Part shown: one piece after another, positions 24,797-33,449 of the stretch
Numbering within the stretch: position 1 is the stretch's first letter
How the letters are laid out: each line of letters opens with the position of its first letter
Assembly: GCF_900143255.1 (NCBI RefSeq)
Contig: NZ_FRDI01000002.1
Coordinates: forward strand, 69,854 to 133,853
Reading direction: 5' to 3'
From: Desulfovibrio litoralis DSM 11393
GTDB lineage: Bacteria > Desulfobacterota > Desulfovibrionia > Desulfovibrionales > Desulfovibrionaceae
Length of the DNA: 64,000 bases
Notes under the pieces: generated by a model
Databases searched by the model: none
What the model was told of the DNA's origin: nothing
The model's input: the letters and a program-made list of their open reading frames with translations, nothing else
Made by a program: the position numbers and the translations under genes

Positions 24797-24943
24797 TTAA
24801 AGTCGTCTACCTTGAATAACTCGTACAAGAATTATTATAACAGCTAAGACTAAAAGTAGGTGAATAAATCCGCCCATTGTGTAGGAAGAAACAAGACCCA
24901 AAGCCCACAAGGCCAGTAAGAGAATCGTAATGGTTTCTAACAC
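24797..24943 (-). CDS. Lmo0937/DUF5670-type small membrane protein
   Basis: A 48-aa protein with GTG start at 24943 and AAGGAGG six bases upstream: MLETITILLLALWALGLVSS then YTMGGFIHLLLVLAVIIILV and a basic RVIQGRRL tail. Two membrane helices separated by the conserved SSYTMGGFIH loop are the signature of the Lmo0937/DUF5670 family. Function is unknown; relatives are common in stress-response neighbourhoods. Confidence 0.85.
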   Translation of the reverse strand: MLETITILLLALWALGLVSSYTMGGFIHLLLVLAVIIILVRVIQGRRL

Positions 24944-25186
24944 ATCTGCCTCCTTATTCAACTATAGGGTTACTGATTAAGTTAACAATAATTGTATTTA
25001 TTAAACCCGTCTGTACGGTGTAGCACATAACAATAAGTATTTTGATAACAGTTTGTCTTTGTCTTGCTTAAAAGCATTGCGTAGTGTACATCTAAGGGGT
25101 GGAATATATATATTTGATATTAATTAATTTATTTTCATTCCAAATTTTTTTTACAGGGGTTTATCATAGAAAAAAAATCACAGGCT

Positions 25187-25870
25187 TTGAAAAATCATCT
25201 TCTGGCTACTTTGTCGCCAAGCATTTTTGAATCAATGTTACCACATCTTGAATTAGTAGAAATGCCACTTGGTAAGGTTTTATATGAATCAGGAGACACG
25301 TTAAGCCACGTATATTTTCCTGTTGATTGCATTGTATCCTTGCTCTATGTAATGGAAAACGGAGCATCAGCGGAAATTTCAGTTATTGGTAATGAAGGAA
25401 TTATCGGCATATCTTTGTTCATGGGTGGCGAAAGTACGCCAAGCAGAGCTATAGTACAAAGTGCTGGGCAGGCATATCGACTCTGTAGTCGGATTTTTAA
25501 AGAAGGGTTCCACCGTCATAGTGAGGTATTATATTTATTACTACGCTATGTTCAGTCCCTCATCACTCAAATGGCTCAAACTGCTGTTTGTAATCGCCAC
25601 CATTCAATAGACCAACAGCTTTGTCGTTGGCTTCTTTTATCTCTAGACCGATTGCCAAGCAATAAACTAACAATGACCCAAGAACTGATAGCTAATATGC
25701 TTGGGGTGCGTCGTGAAGGGGTAACAGAAGCGGCTGGAAAGTTGCAAAAGCTCGGTGTTATAAAATATCACCGAGGGCAGATTACTGTTCTTGACCGCCC
25801 CAAGCTTGAAGAGTTGTGTTGCGAATGTTATGCCGTTGTTAAAAAAGAAACAGACCGCCTCTTACCTTAA
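25187..25870 (+). CDS. Crp/Fnr-family transcriptional regulator
   Basis: A 227-aa regulator with an N-terminal cNMP-binding-like beta-roll (about 10-125: LVEMPLGKVLYESGDTL, VYFPVDCIVSLLYVMENG, ISVIGNEGIIGISLFMGG). The C-terminal winged helix (about 145-215) has the recognition helix in QELIANMLGVRREGVTEAAG. No N-terminal Fnr-type Cys cluster is present. The start is uncertain: the listed TTG has no good ribosome-binding site, whereas ACAGGGG at about 25152 would fit an in-frame non-standard start near 25166. It lies next to the DUF5670 gene, transcribed divergently. Confidence 0.85.
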   Translation: MKNHLLATLSPSIFESMLPHLELVEMPLGKVLYESGDTLSHVYFPVDCIVSLLYVMENGASAEISVIGNEGIIGISLFMGGESTPSRAIVQSAGQAYRLCSRIFKEGFHRHSEVLYLLLRYVQSLITQMAQTAVCNRHHSIDQQLCRWLLLSLDRLPSNKLTMTQELIANMLGVRREGVTEAAGKLQKLGVIKYHRGQITVLDRPKLEELCCECYAVVKKETDRLLP

Positions 25871-25916
25871 AAGAAATGATTAAAGCTCGTGTTAACACCA
25901 CATTGTTATAAATGAA

Positions 25917-26157
25917 GACCATTGCACAATAGTCTCAAAGCGGCTTCATTTAGCAAGGTAATCCCAAGCACGCATAAGGACAATAGGCTGGCTTTGCTCG
26001 TCCATGGACTTGGAGCTTTGAGCTTATACCCCAGAAACAAGAGAAAAAGTTATTTTTTTGTAAAATTAGTGTTTTTTGCGACTTAAGGTGTTTTATTCTT
26101 TGTGCAAACGAGGCTAAAATGATAGCAAAGAACTCAAAACAGAGTTTTGCAATGGTC
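25917..26157. mobile_element. MITE-like element, copy 5
   Basis: 241 bp with perfect terminal inverted repeats GACCATTGCA / TGCAATGGTC and subterminal hairpins. Orientation as copy 1. It fills the gap between the Crp/Fnr gene and the end of the polysaccharide cluster. No clear target duplication. Confidence 0.78.
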
Positions 26158-26250
26158 TTATTAATATATAAAGAAAAGAATTAAAATTTGCGGGTACTTT
26201 TCGGAGTGTATCAAAAAGATAAAGACATTCTATTAATATATTTAAGCATA

Positions 26251-27456
26251 TTACCTCTTGGCTTTTGGTCCAAACAGTTCTAAAAATTTTAAAAAAATTT
26301 TGTTTATAGTGCTTTCTGTATCTGCAAAAAAGTTATTAGGGTTATCTTTAAATTGCTTATAGTACTTGGGTTTAGCTATTAGTTTTAAAATTGGAGTGTA
26401 AAAGAATAAAAAGAAGCTCTGTGGAGTGTTGGGGAAACTCACTAGATGTTGTGAAATATTGCCTAAATCACTTTTTAAATATTTATCTATTGAAGACCTT
26501 AAGAGGTTATTTTTTTTTAACCAACCTGCAATATTATGTTCTTTTCCTGCTACAAATGGGTGCAACTCAACACCATGAACATTTTTCAATCTTTCACAGG
26601 CAATTTTATCTCTTTCATACTCTTGGCTATAAAATAAAGCAATATTGGCATTCAAAGATTGCCAGTCAAGAGAGGTCAGTAAATCAAAATAAGTCTGGTC
26701 TACTCCATTTAAACAACTTACATCTGGTAAAGGAAGAGGGCGAGGTAAAAGAGTTTGAGGTGCAAAAGCTATAATACGTTTAGCTCCCAATAAATAACCA
26801 AATAGTAAAGATGCATAACCACCGCTAGAACAACCTATAGTAAAAATGTTAGAAGACTCTTTCTCAAGTTCATTAATTTTTTTTCTTAAATATAAAACAG
26901 TATCAGGTACATCATTCGTAAGAAATGCTAACCCTTTTAAATACCATGCATCATACATATCTCTTACAAAAATTAAATTATAATTATAGACTGAAAGTAT
27001 ATCTGTTAGTTGATAATTCAACTCATTTATTTTCTCATTGCGACTAGCAAAGCAAATCAGAGTACAATCACTTTTTTTATCAATTATCTTTATATTCAAT
27101 AGCTCAAGAAGTTCTACGTTTTTATGGTGTTGCAACTCTATAATAGAAAACAATAAAAATGGGTTTTTCTCTAACCATGAATAATATTGAGAAACTGATT
27201 TATCAATAATGAATAAAGATGCAAGTTGCATTATTTGATTGTTGGAAAGTTGCTTTTTTGCACAATTAAAAAATCTAATAAAAAGGCTGTTATCTCTAAG
27301 TTTTTTTAAAGATAAAAACGCTGTATTGTATATGGCATCAATATTATTGTATTGAACTAAATAACAAGCCCTATTTAATAAAAAATAAGATAGATTTAAA
27401 GATGTTGAGCAATAACGTATATATTCTGATTTTTCTCTTTTAATCTCTAGCTTCAC
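26251..27456 (-). CDS. Alpha/beta-hydrolase-like protein of the glycan cluster
   Basis: 401 aa of unknown role. Residues ~1-120 are helical. The middle has an alpha/beta-hydrolase nucleophile elbow (TIGCSSGGYASLLFGYLLGA) and a late His in AGKEHNIAGWL, so an esterase/deacylase-like fold is plausible. The final ~65 residues (FPNTPQSFFLFFYTPILKLI onwards) are nearly identical to the C-terminus of the sulfotransferase at 28193-29407, a module I do not recognise. Last gene of the minus-strand cluster, about 95 bp after the APS kinase. Confidence 0.7.
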   Translation of the reverse strand: MKLEIKREKSEYIRYCSTSLNLSYFLLNRACYLVQYNNIDAIYNTAFLSLKKLRDNSLFIRFFNCAKKQLSNNQIMQLASLFIIDKSVSQYYSWLEKNPFLLFSIIELQHHKNVELLELLNIKIIDKKSDCTLICFASRNEKINELNYQLTDILSVYNYNLIFVRDMYDAWYLKGLAFLTNDVPDTVLYLRKKINELEKESSNIFTIGCSSGGYASLLFGYLLGAKRIIAFAPQTLLPRPLPLPDVSCLNGVDQTYFDLLTSLDWQSLNANIALFYSQEYERDKIACERLKNVHGVELHPFVAGKEHNIAGWLKKNNLLRSSIDKYLKSDLGNISQHLVSFPNTPQSFFLFFYTPILKLIAKPKYYKQFKDNPNNFFADTESTINKIFLKFLELFGPKAKR

Positions 27457-27550
27457 TTATGAATATCCTTTTTTATTGGATTCTTTCTACTCTACTTCTG
27501 CTAAAAGCAACGTACCAATAAAAACATTATTATCAAATACTTTAACTATT

Positions 27551-28180
27551 TTAACTCGATATCTCAAGTTCCAGATTCTTCGTATGGGCTACAATAAATT
27601 CAAAAAGTTCATTTGTATTTTCTGTAACGGTTTTATTTTCTGTAACAATAATTAAGTCAGGATTAGTTGGGGCTTCATAATTAGAGGAAACTCCGGTATA
27701 ATTTTTAATTTCCCCTGTTCGAGCTTTTTTATAAAAGCCTTTTACATCTCTACGTTCGCATTCTTCGGAAGAACAAGAAATAAAAACCTCTTTAAAAAAT
27801 TCTTCTCCAATAATATCTTTAGCATTTTTTCGTGCCGTTTCAGAAGGCGAGATAAAAGCACAAAGACATATAGTTGCATTTCTTACTAATATTTTTGCGA
27901 GTTCTGCTATACGTCTGTTATTCTCTTGTCTGTCTTCAGGCGAAAAACACAAGTCATTACAAAGCCCTGTGCGAATAGCATCTCCATCTAACACAACTAT
28001 ATTATAACCCTTTTCAAAAAGCATAAGCTCTGCCGTGTGTGCAAGAGTTGATTTACCTGCTCCTGATAAACCTGTTAGCCAAAAGACCATGCCTTTATGA
28101 GAGTGCCTCGCCTCTCTCATTTCTTGACTTACATGGCTACGAGGAGCAACTAAGTGAATGTTTTCTTTATTATTTGTCAT
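27551..28180 (-). CDS. cysC: Adenylylsulfate (APS) kinase
   Basis: Phosphorylates APS to PAPS, the sulfate donor of sulfotransferases. At 209 aa it has Walker A GLSGAGKS at 37-44, DGDAIRTGLC at 65-74, FSPEDRQENNRRIAELAK, and the FISPSETARKNA loop at 109-120. It starts 12 bp after the sulfotransferase gene in the same direction, so the pair forms a PAPS-making and PAPS-using unit. In a sulfate reducer APS normally goes to APS reductase; here part is diverted to glycan sulfation. Confidence 0.94.
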   Translation of the reverse strand: MTNNKENIHLVAPRSHVSQEMREARHSHKGMVFWLTGLSGAGKSTLAHTAELMLFEKGYNIVVLDGDAIRTGLCNDLCFSPEDRQENNRRIAELAKILVRNATICLCAFISPSETARKNAKDIIGEEFFKEVFISCSSEECERRDVKGFYKKARTGEIKNYTGVSSNYEAPTNPDLIIVTENKTVTENTNELFEFIVAHTKNLELEISS

Positions 28181-28192
28181 TTTATTATATGA

Positions 28193-29407
28193 TTAAAAAC
28201 GTTTTGCCTTTGGGCCAAACAGCTCTAAAAACTTTAAAAATATTTTGTTCATAGTACTTTCTGTATCTGCAAAAAAGTTATTAGGGTTATCTTTAAATTG
28301 CTGATAGTACTTGGGTTTAGCTATTAGTTTTAAAATTGGAGTGTAAAAGAATAAGAAGAAACGCTGTGGAGTGCTAGGAAAATTAATTAAATGTTGTGCG
28401 ATGTTTTCTATTGTTTTTTGCAATGCAGATAACGTATTTTCAACCTTAATCAATTGTTGAGTATTGAGTTTTTGTAAAGTAGCATTTTCATTTTTTAAAT
28501 TATTTATTGTATTATTTGAAACGGAACGCATTTCACTGATTCGTTGATGTCGCCAACGTATCATGTTAATAGCTTGTATCGCTATTGATATTTCTTGTTC
28601 TGAAATGTTCTTCTTTGAAACAGGAAGTTCAGTGCTATAATTAAATATTTCAAAGTCTTTTTGATATATAGTTTTTATCAATTCAACAGACCTAGCCGTT
28701 ATAAATTCTGTGTTATAGGATAACAGGCTAACATTATTCCCTTTATCTTCAAAAGGGAGTGCAACATCCTCTCCTAAATGTATTTTTAAGGCTTCTTTTA
28801 ATTTTTCTTTTTCTTCTAATTTAACAATTAATGAGTATGGGAATATATCTGGGCGTAATATTTTGTATTGAGGCATAAAATGAGGATCCAGAAAGTTGGC
28901 AGGATGTTCGTAGGCATATAAATGTTCTAAAAAATATTCGAACGCCAAACTTATGTCTTTTTTGTTATCAATTTTATAGTTACAAAAATCGTATTTTTGA
29001 TATGGTATTATTCGCAATGGTTCTTGCAATAACATTTTTGACTGCCATGCAGAAAAAATACGCATATAAGGATTACGCACCAGAGTAAAACAAAAGGCAT
29101 CCTTTTTTGAAAGATATTCTTCTATTACACTCAAGGGTAACCTTGTCAAATGTGGAGCAATATTAGCAATATCGTGTATTACTAATTCTGGGGTACTCTC
29201 AAGACTCTTGTGTATAGAAGAAACATCTAAATCAACTGCTTCAAGTTTTGCAAACCACCATTTCATAGTCGTGCAGGCAACCTTTGGGACAGCCACATAC
29301 AAAAAGTTATAATTATATGATAAAAAACCATTAATTAATAAGTTATTTAAGAATGGCTTATTCTCTTGAATATTTTTTATGTCAAGTTGTTTATATAAAG
29401 TTTGCAT
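28193..29407 (-). CDS. Sulfotransferase (Sulfotransfer_2 type)
   Basis: Transfers sulfate from PAPS to a glycan. At 404 aa the 5'-phosphosulfate-binding motif is YVAVPKVACTTMKWW (PKVACTTMK at 41-49), and the 3'-phosphate-binding motif is LVRNPYMRIFSAW around 109-121, matching the chondroitin/HNK-type Sulfotransfer_2 pattern. A coiled-coil stretch (about 300-335) precedes a C-terminal ~65-residue tail shared with the 26251-27456 protein. It is followed at once by APS kinase. The acceptor is presumably the surface polymer built by the cluster. Confidence 0.9.
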   Translation of the reverse strand: MQTLYKQLDIKNIQENKPFLNNLLINGFLSYNYNFLYVAVPKVACTTMKWWFAKLEAVDLDVSSIHKSLESTPELVIHDIANIAPHLTRLPLSVIEEYLSKKDAFCFTLVRNPYMRIFSAWQSKMLLQEPLRIIPYQKYDFCNYKIDNKKDISLAFEYFLEHLYAYEHPANFLDPHFMPQYKILRPDIFPYSLIVKLEEKEKLKEALKIHLGEDVALPFEDKGNNVSLLSYNTEFITARSVELIKTIYQKDFEIFNYSTELPVSKKNISEQEISIAIQAINMIRWRHQRISEMRSVSNNTINNLKNENATLQKLNTQQLIKVENTLSALQKTIENIAQHLINFPSTPQRFFLFFYTPILKLIAKPKYYQQFKDNPNNFFADTESTMNKIFLKFLELFGPKAKRF

Positions 29408-29437
29408 TGTTATTGTCCTACAAAGAAATAGTAATTA

Positions 29438-29509
29438 TTACACATCAATTTGACTATGCTTTATTAAGGCTAAATCAACCTTAGATAAAATCTTGTTAAA
29501 AAAACGCAC
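29438..29509 (-). pseudogene. 23-codon orphan N-terminal fragment
   Basis: GTG-started frame reading MRFFNKILSKVDLALIKHSQ then IDV and stop. It closely matches the N-terminus of the FkbM methyltransferase at 34523-35680 (MKWFNKILAKVDLALIKRSR). It lies just before the sulfotransferase gene and looks like a leftover from recombination within the cluster. Confidence 0.6.
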
Positions 29510-29535
29510 ATTTTCCCCCTTTATTTAATAACACT

Positions 29536-31788
29536 TTAATCAGGAATAATCTTTGTCAGTTTTGATAAAATATGGTCTTTGTTATGTTTTTGGAGAATAT
29601 TATATTTTAAGCGTTTTCTGTCTAACATTAACAAAGATATAATCTTAAGCCAATGAGGAGCTTTTTTGTAGCGTTGTTCAAGGGTAATATCTCTATTTTT
29701 TTGTATTCGTTTTTTGTATTCAGCTTTGGTTAAAAACACTTTTTCAAATATTTTTTGTGGATATTCACAAATGGATTGTGCAACTTCAATATATTCATAA
29801 AAATCTAAATCATTTTTTTCAAGCTCTTTGCGAAAAACTCTTAATAATAAAACGCGGTTCCACATATCCGGCTCACTATGTATTCTTAGTAAAATGAGAT
29901 CAAACAAACGGTAACATAAGGCATAATAACTTCTATGATATTTATCGAAAAGATTTTCTTTAATATAAAACTCTTTTAAATTTTTACATATATGGGAAAT
30001 GTCTTCTATGCCTTTTTTATTTTTCACTCCGTAGGTCAATGAATCTTTTCTAATAGCCCAAGAGTAACCTATATAAGGTATAGTTATGCTTTGAGAAGAA
30101 AAGTAATGAGCTTTTAAGGAAAACTCTATATCTTCGTGGTAAACATACTCTTCAAATAAAAGATCATGTTTTCTGAAAAAATCTATGCGATATAATTTTG
30201 CCCATGCAGAGAAAGAATGTCCAATACTCATTTCTTGGATTGCCGTATAACCCGAGAAGTTTAATGAGGCTTGATATGTTGCTATTATCTTATCCTTTTC
30301 GACTCGTTCATAACCACACTGTACAATATCAGCCTTAGCTTGTTCTGCTGCTGTATAAAGATTTAACAACATATCTTGTTTAATTACATCGTCGGCATCA
30401 ACAAAGGTGCAATATTTACCTTGAGCGTGATGTATGCCAGCATTGCGGGCTCCAGCAGCACCTTTGTTCTCTTGAGAAATAACTTTTATGTTATCAAAAT
30501 TTCGAGCATATTCTTCAATTATACTTAAAGTTGAATCAGTAGATCCATCATTAACTATAATTATTTCAACGTCTTTAAAAGACTGATATATTATAGAATT
30601 GATAGTGTTAGCAATATAATTTTCTACATTATAAGCTGGTACAATTACAGAAATTTTTATATCTCTACTTTGTTGTTTTTCTATTATGGAGCTTACATAA
30701 CTCTTAATTTCTTCCGGACTTTTATTTGGAGCATAACTGTCGCTCAAAACCTTATCATAGTTATCACGACGAAAAACATTTAATTGTCCACCGGGGGTAA
30801 TATTTATAATTTCTCTATTATCTAAATCAAAAGCTCTTTTAGCTTTGATATAGCAAAGTTCCATACGATTAACTAAAGGTATATGCCAATGATAACCCTT
30901 TCCAAAATAATTAGGGTGAAAATGATTAGGATCGTCAACCGTAGATAGAATATCATCCCCTTTTACTATAGCAGATGAAGGAATTGTATATTCATGGTCA
31001 AAACCAATAAGGTAAACATTCTTAAATCCCATATAATATGCGAGTTGCATATTAATATAAGAAACTGTTCCGCCAACCCATAAACGCCTCGAAGCATCTA
31101 TACTAAAGTAAGGGTATCCAACATAACGACGATAATCAACTAGCGTATTTACAAAAAGATTATTTGTGTGTGCTAATATACAATCTTTCAAATAGTAACC
31201 ATAAAATTTTATAGTACTATTCACTTTTTGCATTTCATGCTTACGTTCTTTGGCAACGTGTGTATCCTCAACACAATAAAAAGTTGGCTCAAATCCCATC
31301 TTATCACGAGCTAAAAATATAGAATTAACACCAAAGGTAAATTCATTTTTAAGTTTTGTTAAGTCAACTTTATTTAAAGAAGGACCATTGCCAAGAATAA
31401 AACAACGCTCTCCAGCATAGCGATCTTTTAAAGCTTCAATATCAAATAAAGATAAGTTTTCCTTCTTAAAAAAAGAACAAGTCCGATTACTAGCTGCTAG
31501 TTGCTTGTCATAAAGTGGAGCAAGCTTTTTTTCATATTCGTCTGACCATATGTCATTTTTATTGATAAACTGATATTCGTTAAGCCACAGCAATGCAAGG
31601 TCAATATTGTTTTTTTTATAGGCTTTTATTATTTTTTCTTTTAAAAGTTCTGATGTTTTTTCTTTACCCATGTTTTTAGTTGATTCAAGAAAATCATTTA
31701 ACTCTGAAAAAATATCACTATTGATTGTTGTTTCATCCCAGCTACTGAGGCTCATAAAGATATTCTCCTTTAATATATAACCATACAA
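29536..31788 (-). CDS. DUF115 plus GT2 glycosyltransferase fusion
   Basis: A 750-aa two-domain protein. Residues ~110-330 carry a DUF115/MptE-like region (RCFILGNGPSLNKVDL, FTFGVNSIFL, RLWVGGTVSYINMQLAYYMG, VYLIGFDHEY), seen in flagellin and surface-glycan modification proteins. From ~375 a GT2 domain follows: ISVIVPAYNVENYIANTI, IIIVNDGSTDST, GAAGARNAGI, CTFVDADDVI (DxD). The last ~60 residues (EQRYKKAPHWLKIISLLMLD) recur at the C-terminus of the GT2 at 33450-34496. It probably transfers a sugar to the polymer of this locus. Start likely at the internal ATG of MSLSSWDE (31755), which follows AGGAGA. Confidence 0.85.
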   Translation of the reverse strand: MYGYILKENIFMSLSSWDETTINSDIFSELNDFLESTKNMGKEKTSELLKEKIIKAYKKNNIDLALLWLNEYQFINKNDIWSDEYEKKLAPLYDKQLAASNRTCSFFKKENLSLFDIEALKDRYAGERCFILGNGPSLNKVDLTKLKNEFTFGVNSIFLARDKMGFEPTFYCVEDTHVAKERKHEMQKVNSTIKFYGYYLKDCILAHTNNLFVNTLVDYRRYVGYPYFSIDASRRLWVGGTVSYINMQLAYYMGFKNVYLIGFDHEYTIPSSAIVKGDDILSTVDDPNHFHPNYFGKGYHWHIPLVNRMELCYIKAKRAFDLDNREIINITPGGQLNVFRRDNYDKVLSDSYAPNKSPEEIKSYVSSIIEKQQSRDIKISVIVPAYNVENYIANTINSIIYQSFKDVEIIIVNDGSTDSTLSIIEEYARNFDNIKVISQENKGAAGARNAGIHHAQGKYCTFVDADDVIKQDMLLNLYTAAEQAKADIVQCGYERVEKDKIIATYQASLNFSGYTAIQEMSIGHSFSAWAKLYRIDFFRKHDLLFEEYVYHEDIEFSLKAHYFSSQSITIPYIGYSWAIRKDSLTYGVKNKKGIEDISHICKNLKEFYIKENLFDKYHRSYYALCYRLFDLILLRIHSEPDMWNRVLLLRVFRKELEKNDLDFYEYIEVAQSICEYPQKIFEKVFLTKAEYKKRIQKNRDITLEQRYKKAPHWLKIISLLMLDRKRLKYNILQKHNKDHILSKLTKIIPD

Positions 31789-31812
31789 TAAAACGCTGAT
31801 AACTGTCTATGT

Positions 31813-32688
31813 TTATTTAATTATTACGTTTTCAAATATATCACTCATACATTGTAATAAACCCTGACCCATATCAATATGCGGGTTGTTTACAATTTTA
31901 CGTCCAACTTTAGGGCTAAAATTATACGGAGTGATTTTATAATGTGAATCTCGTGTAGAAGGCAGTATCTCAATATCTACATTATCATGCAACATTTCTT
32001 TAATCATTGATAATAATTCAATATATTGCATTTTCTCAGGGCCAGTTAAGACAACATTCTCATTAATAAATTCATCAGATAATATTTTTACACTAATATC
32101 AGCCGCATCTTTTACATGAATAAATTCTCTTATTTCATTACCTGTGCCATAGTAGGTGATTTTTTTATTATGTAAAGCTTGTTTGATTAATTTAAAAATA
32201 CTATTACGCTCGTCTGCTCTAGGTCCATATAAAGAACCATAGCGTAAACAGGTGTATTCTAGCCCATGTAACTTATTGTAAGTTTCAATATATGCCTCAC
32301 AAGCTTGTTTGCTACAACGATAAAAATATCCTGCATCACTATAAACATAAGCAGAACTGGCAAAAACAAAACGTTTGATATTCGCTTTTATGGCAGATTC
32401 TAATAAATTTACTGTACCTAAAATATTAATATTCACTGTATCAATTGGTCGCTGCTTACATTCATCAATGTCGGCTATCCCTGCGAAATGATATATTATA
32501 TCTGAACGGCTAACTAGTTTTTCGATTAATGGATAATCAAGAATACTACCAACAGCCATCTCTTGTTCTTCTTTTAAATAAGGCGAGTTTTGTTGGTCAA
32601 AAACAATAACTTTATGCCCAGCCTCAGTTAACGCATCTGCTACATGACTACCTAAAAAGCCAGCTCCACCGGTAACTAGAATTCTCAT
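31813..32688 (-). CDS. NAD-dependent nucleotide-sugar epimerase/dehydratase
   Basis: A 291-aa extended short-chain dehydrogenase. The Rossmann motif GGAGFLGSH is at 7-15. YHFAGIADIDEC, SSAYVYSD and the catalytic YxxxK (YRCSK, residues ~123-127) follow, then LRYGSLYGPR. It makes or modifies a nucleotide sugar for the cluster (4-epimerase or similar); the specific substrate is unknown. It starts 3 bp after the cytidylyltransferase stop, so the two are coupled and may act on the same activated sugar. Confidence 0.9.
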   Translation of the reverse strand: MRILVTGGAGFLGSHVADALTEAGHKVIVFDQQNSPYLKEEQEMAVGSILDYPLIEKLVSRSDIIYHFAGIADIDECKQRPIDTVNINILGTVNLLESAIKANIKRFVFASSAYVYSDAGYFYRCSKQACEAYIETYNKLHGLEYTCLRYGSLYGPRADERNSIFKLIKQALHNKKITYYGTGNEIREFIHVKDAADISVKILSDEFINENVVLTGPEKMQYIELLSMIKEMLHDNVDIEILPSTRDSHYKITPYNFSPKVGRKIVNNPHIDMGQGLLQCMSDIFENVIIK

Positions 32689-32691
32689 ATA

Positions 32692-33366
32692 TTATCTCTT
32701 ATTTTTTTTCTGTATTGCTAAAAGCTCGGCTAAAATAAAGTCTTCTTCTTCATCTATGTCTACAGACTCTAACTGTCCAAGAGTAAATATCTGAGCTTTA
32801 TTGCCTATTCTTTTATTATTGGCAGCTTTAAACGATTCTTTTGAAAATAAATAAATACAAGAATTTTCTTCATATAGTGCTGGTAAGTCTTGAGTTCTCA
32901 ATAATTCGTTCGGATTATGATTTACAGGATTACCATTTTCCCAGTAAAATCTTGTTTGCCATTTGGTTACAGAAAAAAGAGAGTCAAATTCATTTAATTT
33001 CTTAAAATATTTATGGATACTTTGTTCTATGGAATTTTTTGTTAATAAAGGATTAGTAGAATGCGTTTGTAAAAAATGTTCACTATTACTATGTGTTATA
33101 TCGTAGGCAATAATATCATTCATAGGTACTGTATCACCGCATAAGTGGTTCGGCCTTTCTATTATCTTCACTTTTTCTTTGTTTTTAGCTAAATCTGCAA
33201 TTTTTTCACTATCTGTGTTGATTAATATTGTCGTAATTTGTTTACAATCAATAAGAGTATCCAAAATGTGAAAAAATAATGGAACCCCCGCAAAATCACG
33301 GATATTTTTATTTGGTACTCTCTCTGAGTTGCCTTTCATGGGTAGTATTGCTGTGATCTCGTTCAA
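32692..33366 (-). CDS. CMP-sugar cytidylyltransferase (NeuA-like)
   Basis: Activates a sugar or sugar acid with CTP. At 224 aa it has the N-terminal ILPMKGNSERVPNKNIRDFAG nucleotide-binding signature (cited in part as MKGNSERVPNKN), then ILINTDSEKIADLA and LLRTQDLPALYEENSCIYLF, typical of acylneuraminate/KDO-type cytidylyltransferases. No sialic-acid synthase is seen here, so the sugar need not be sialic acid. Confidence 0.88.
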   Translation of the reverse strand: MNEITAILPMKGNSERVPNKNIRDFAGVPLFFHILDTLIDCKQITTILINTDSEKIADLAKNKEKVKIIERPNHLCGDTVPMNDIIAYDITHSNSEHFLQTHSTNPLLTKNSIEQSIHKYFKKLNEFDSLFSVTKWQTRFYWENGNPVNHNPNELLRTQDLPALYEENSCIYLFSKESFKAANNKRIGNKAQIFTLGQLESVDIDEEEDFILAELLAIQKKNKR

Positions 33367-33449
33367 AAGAATATTCCTTCATATAGTAGTTATAGTTTTT
33401 TTTGATTTAATTTGAAAACATTCTAAAAAAGATATAGCGTGAATTGCTA

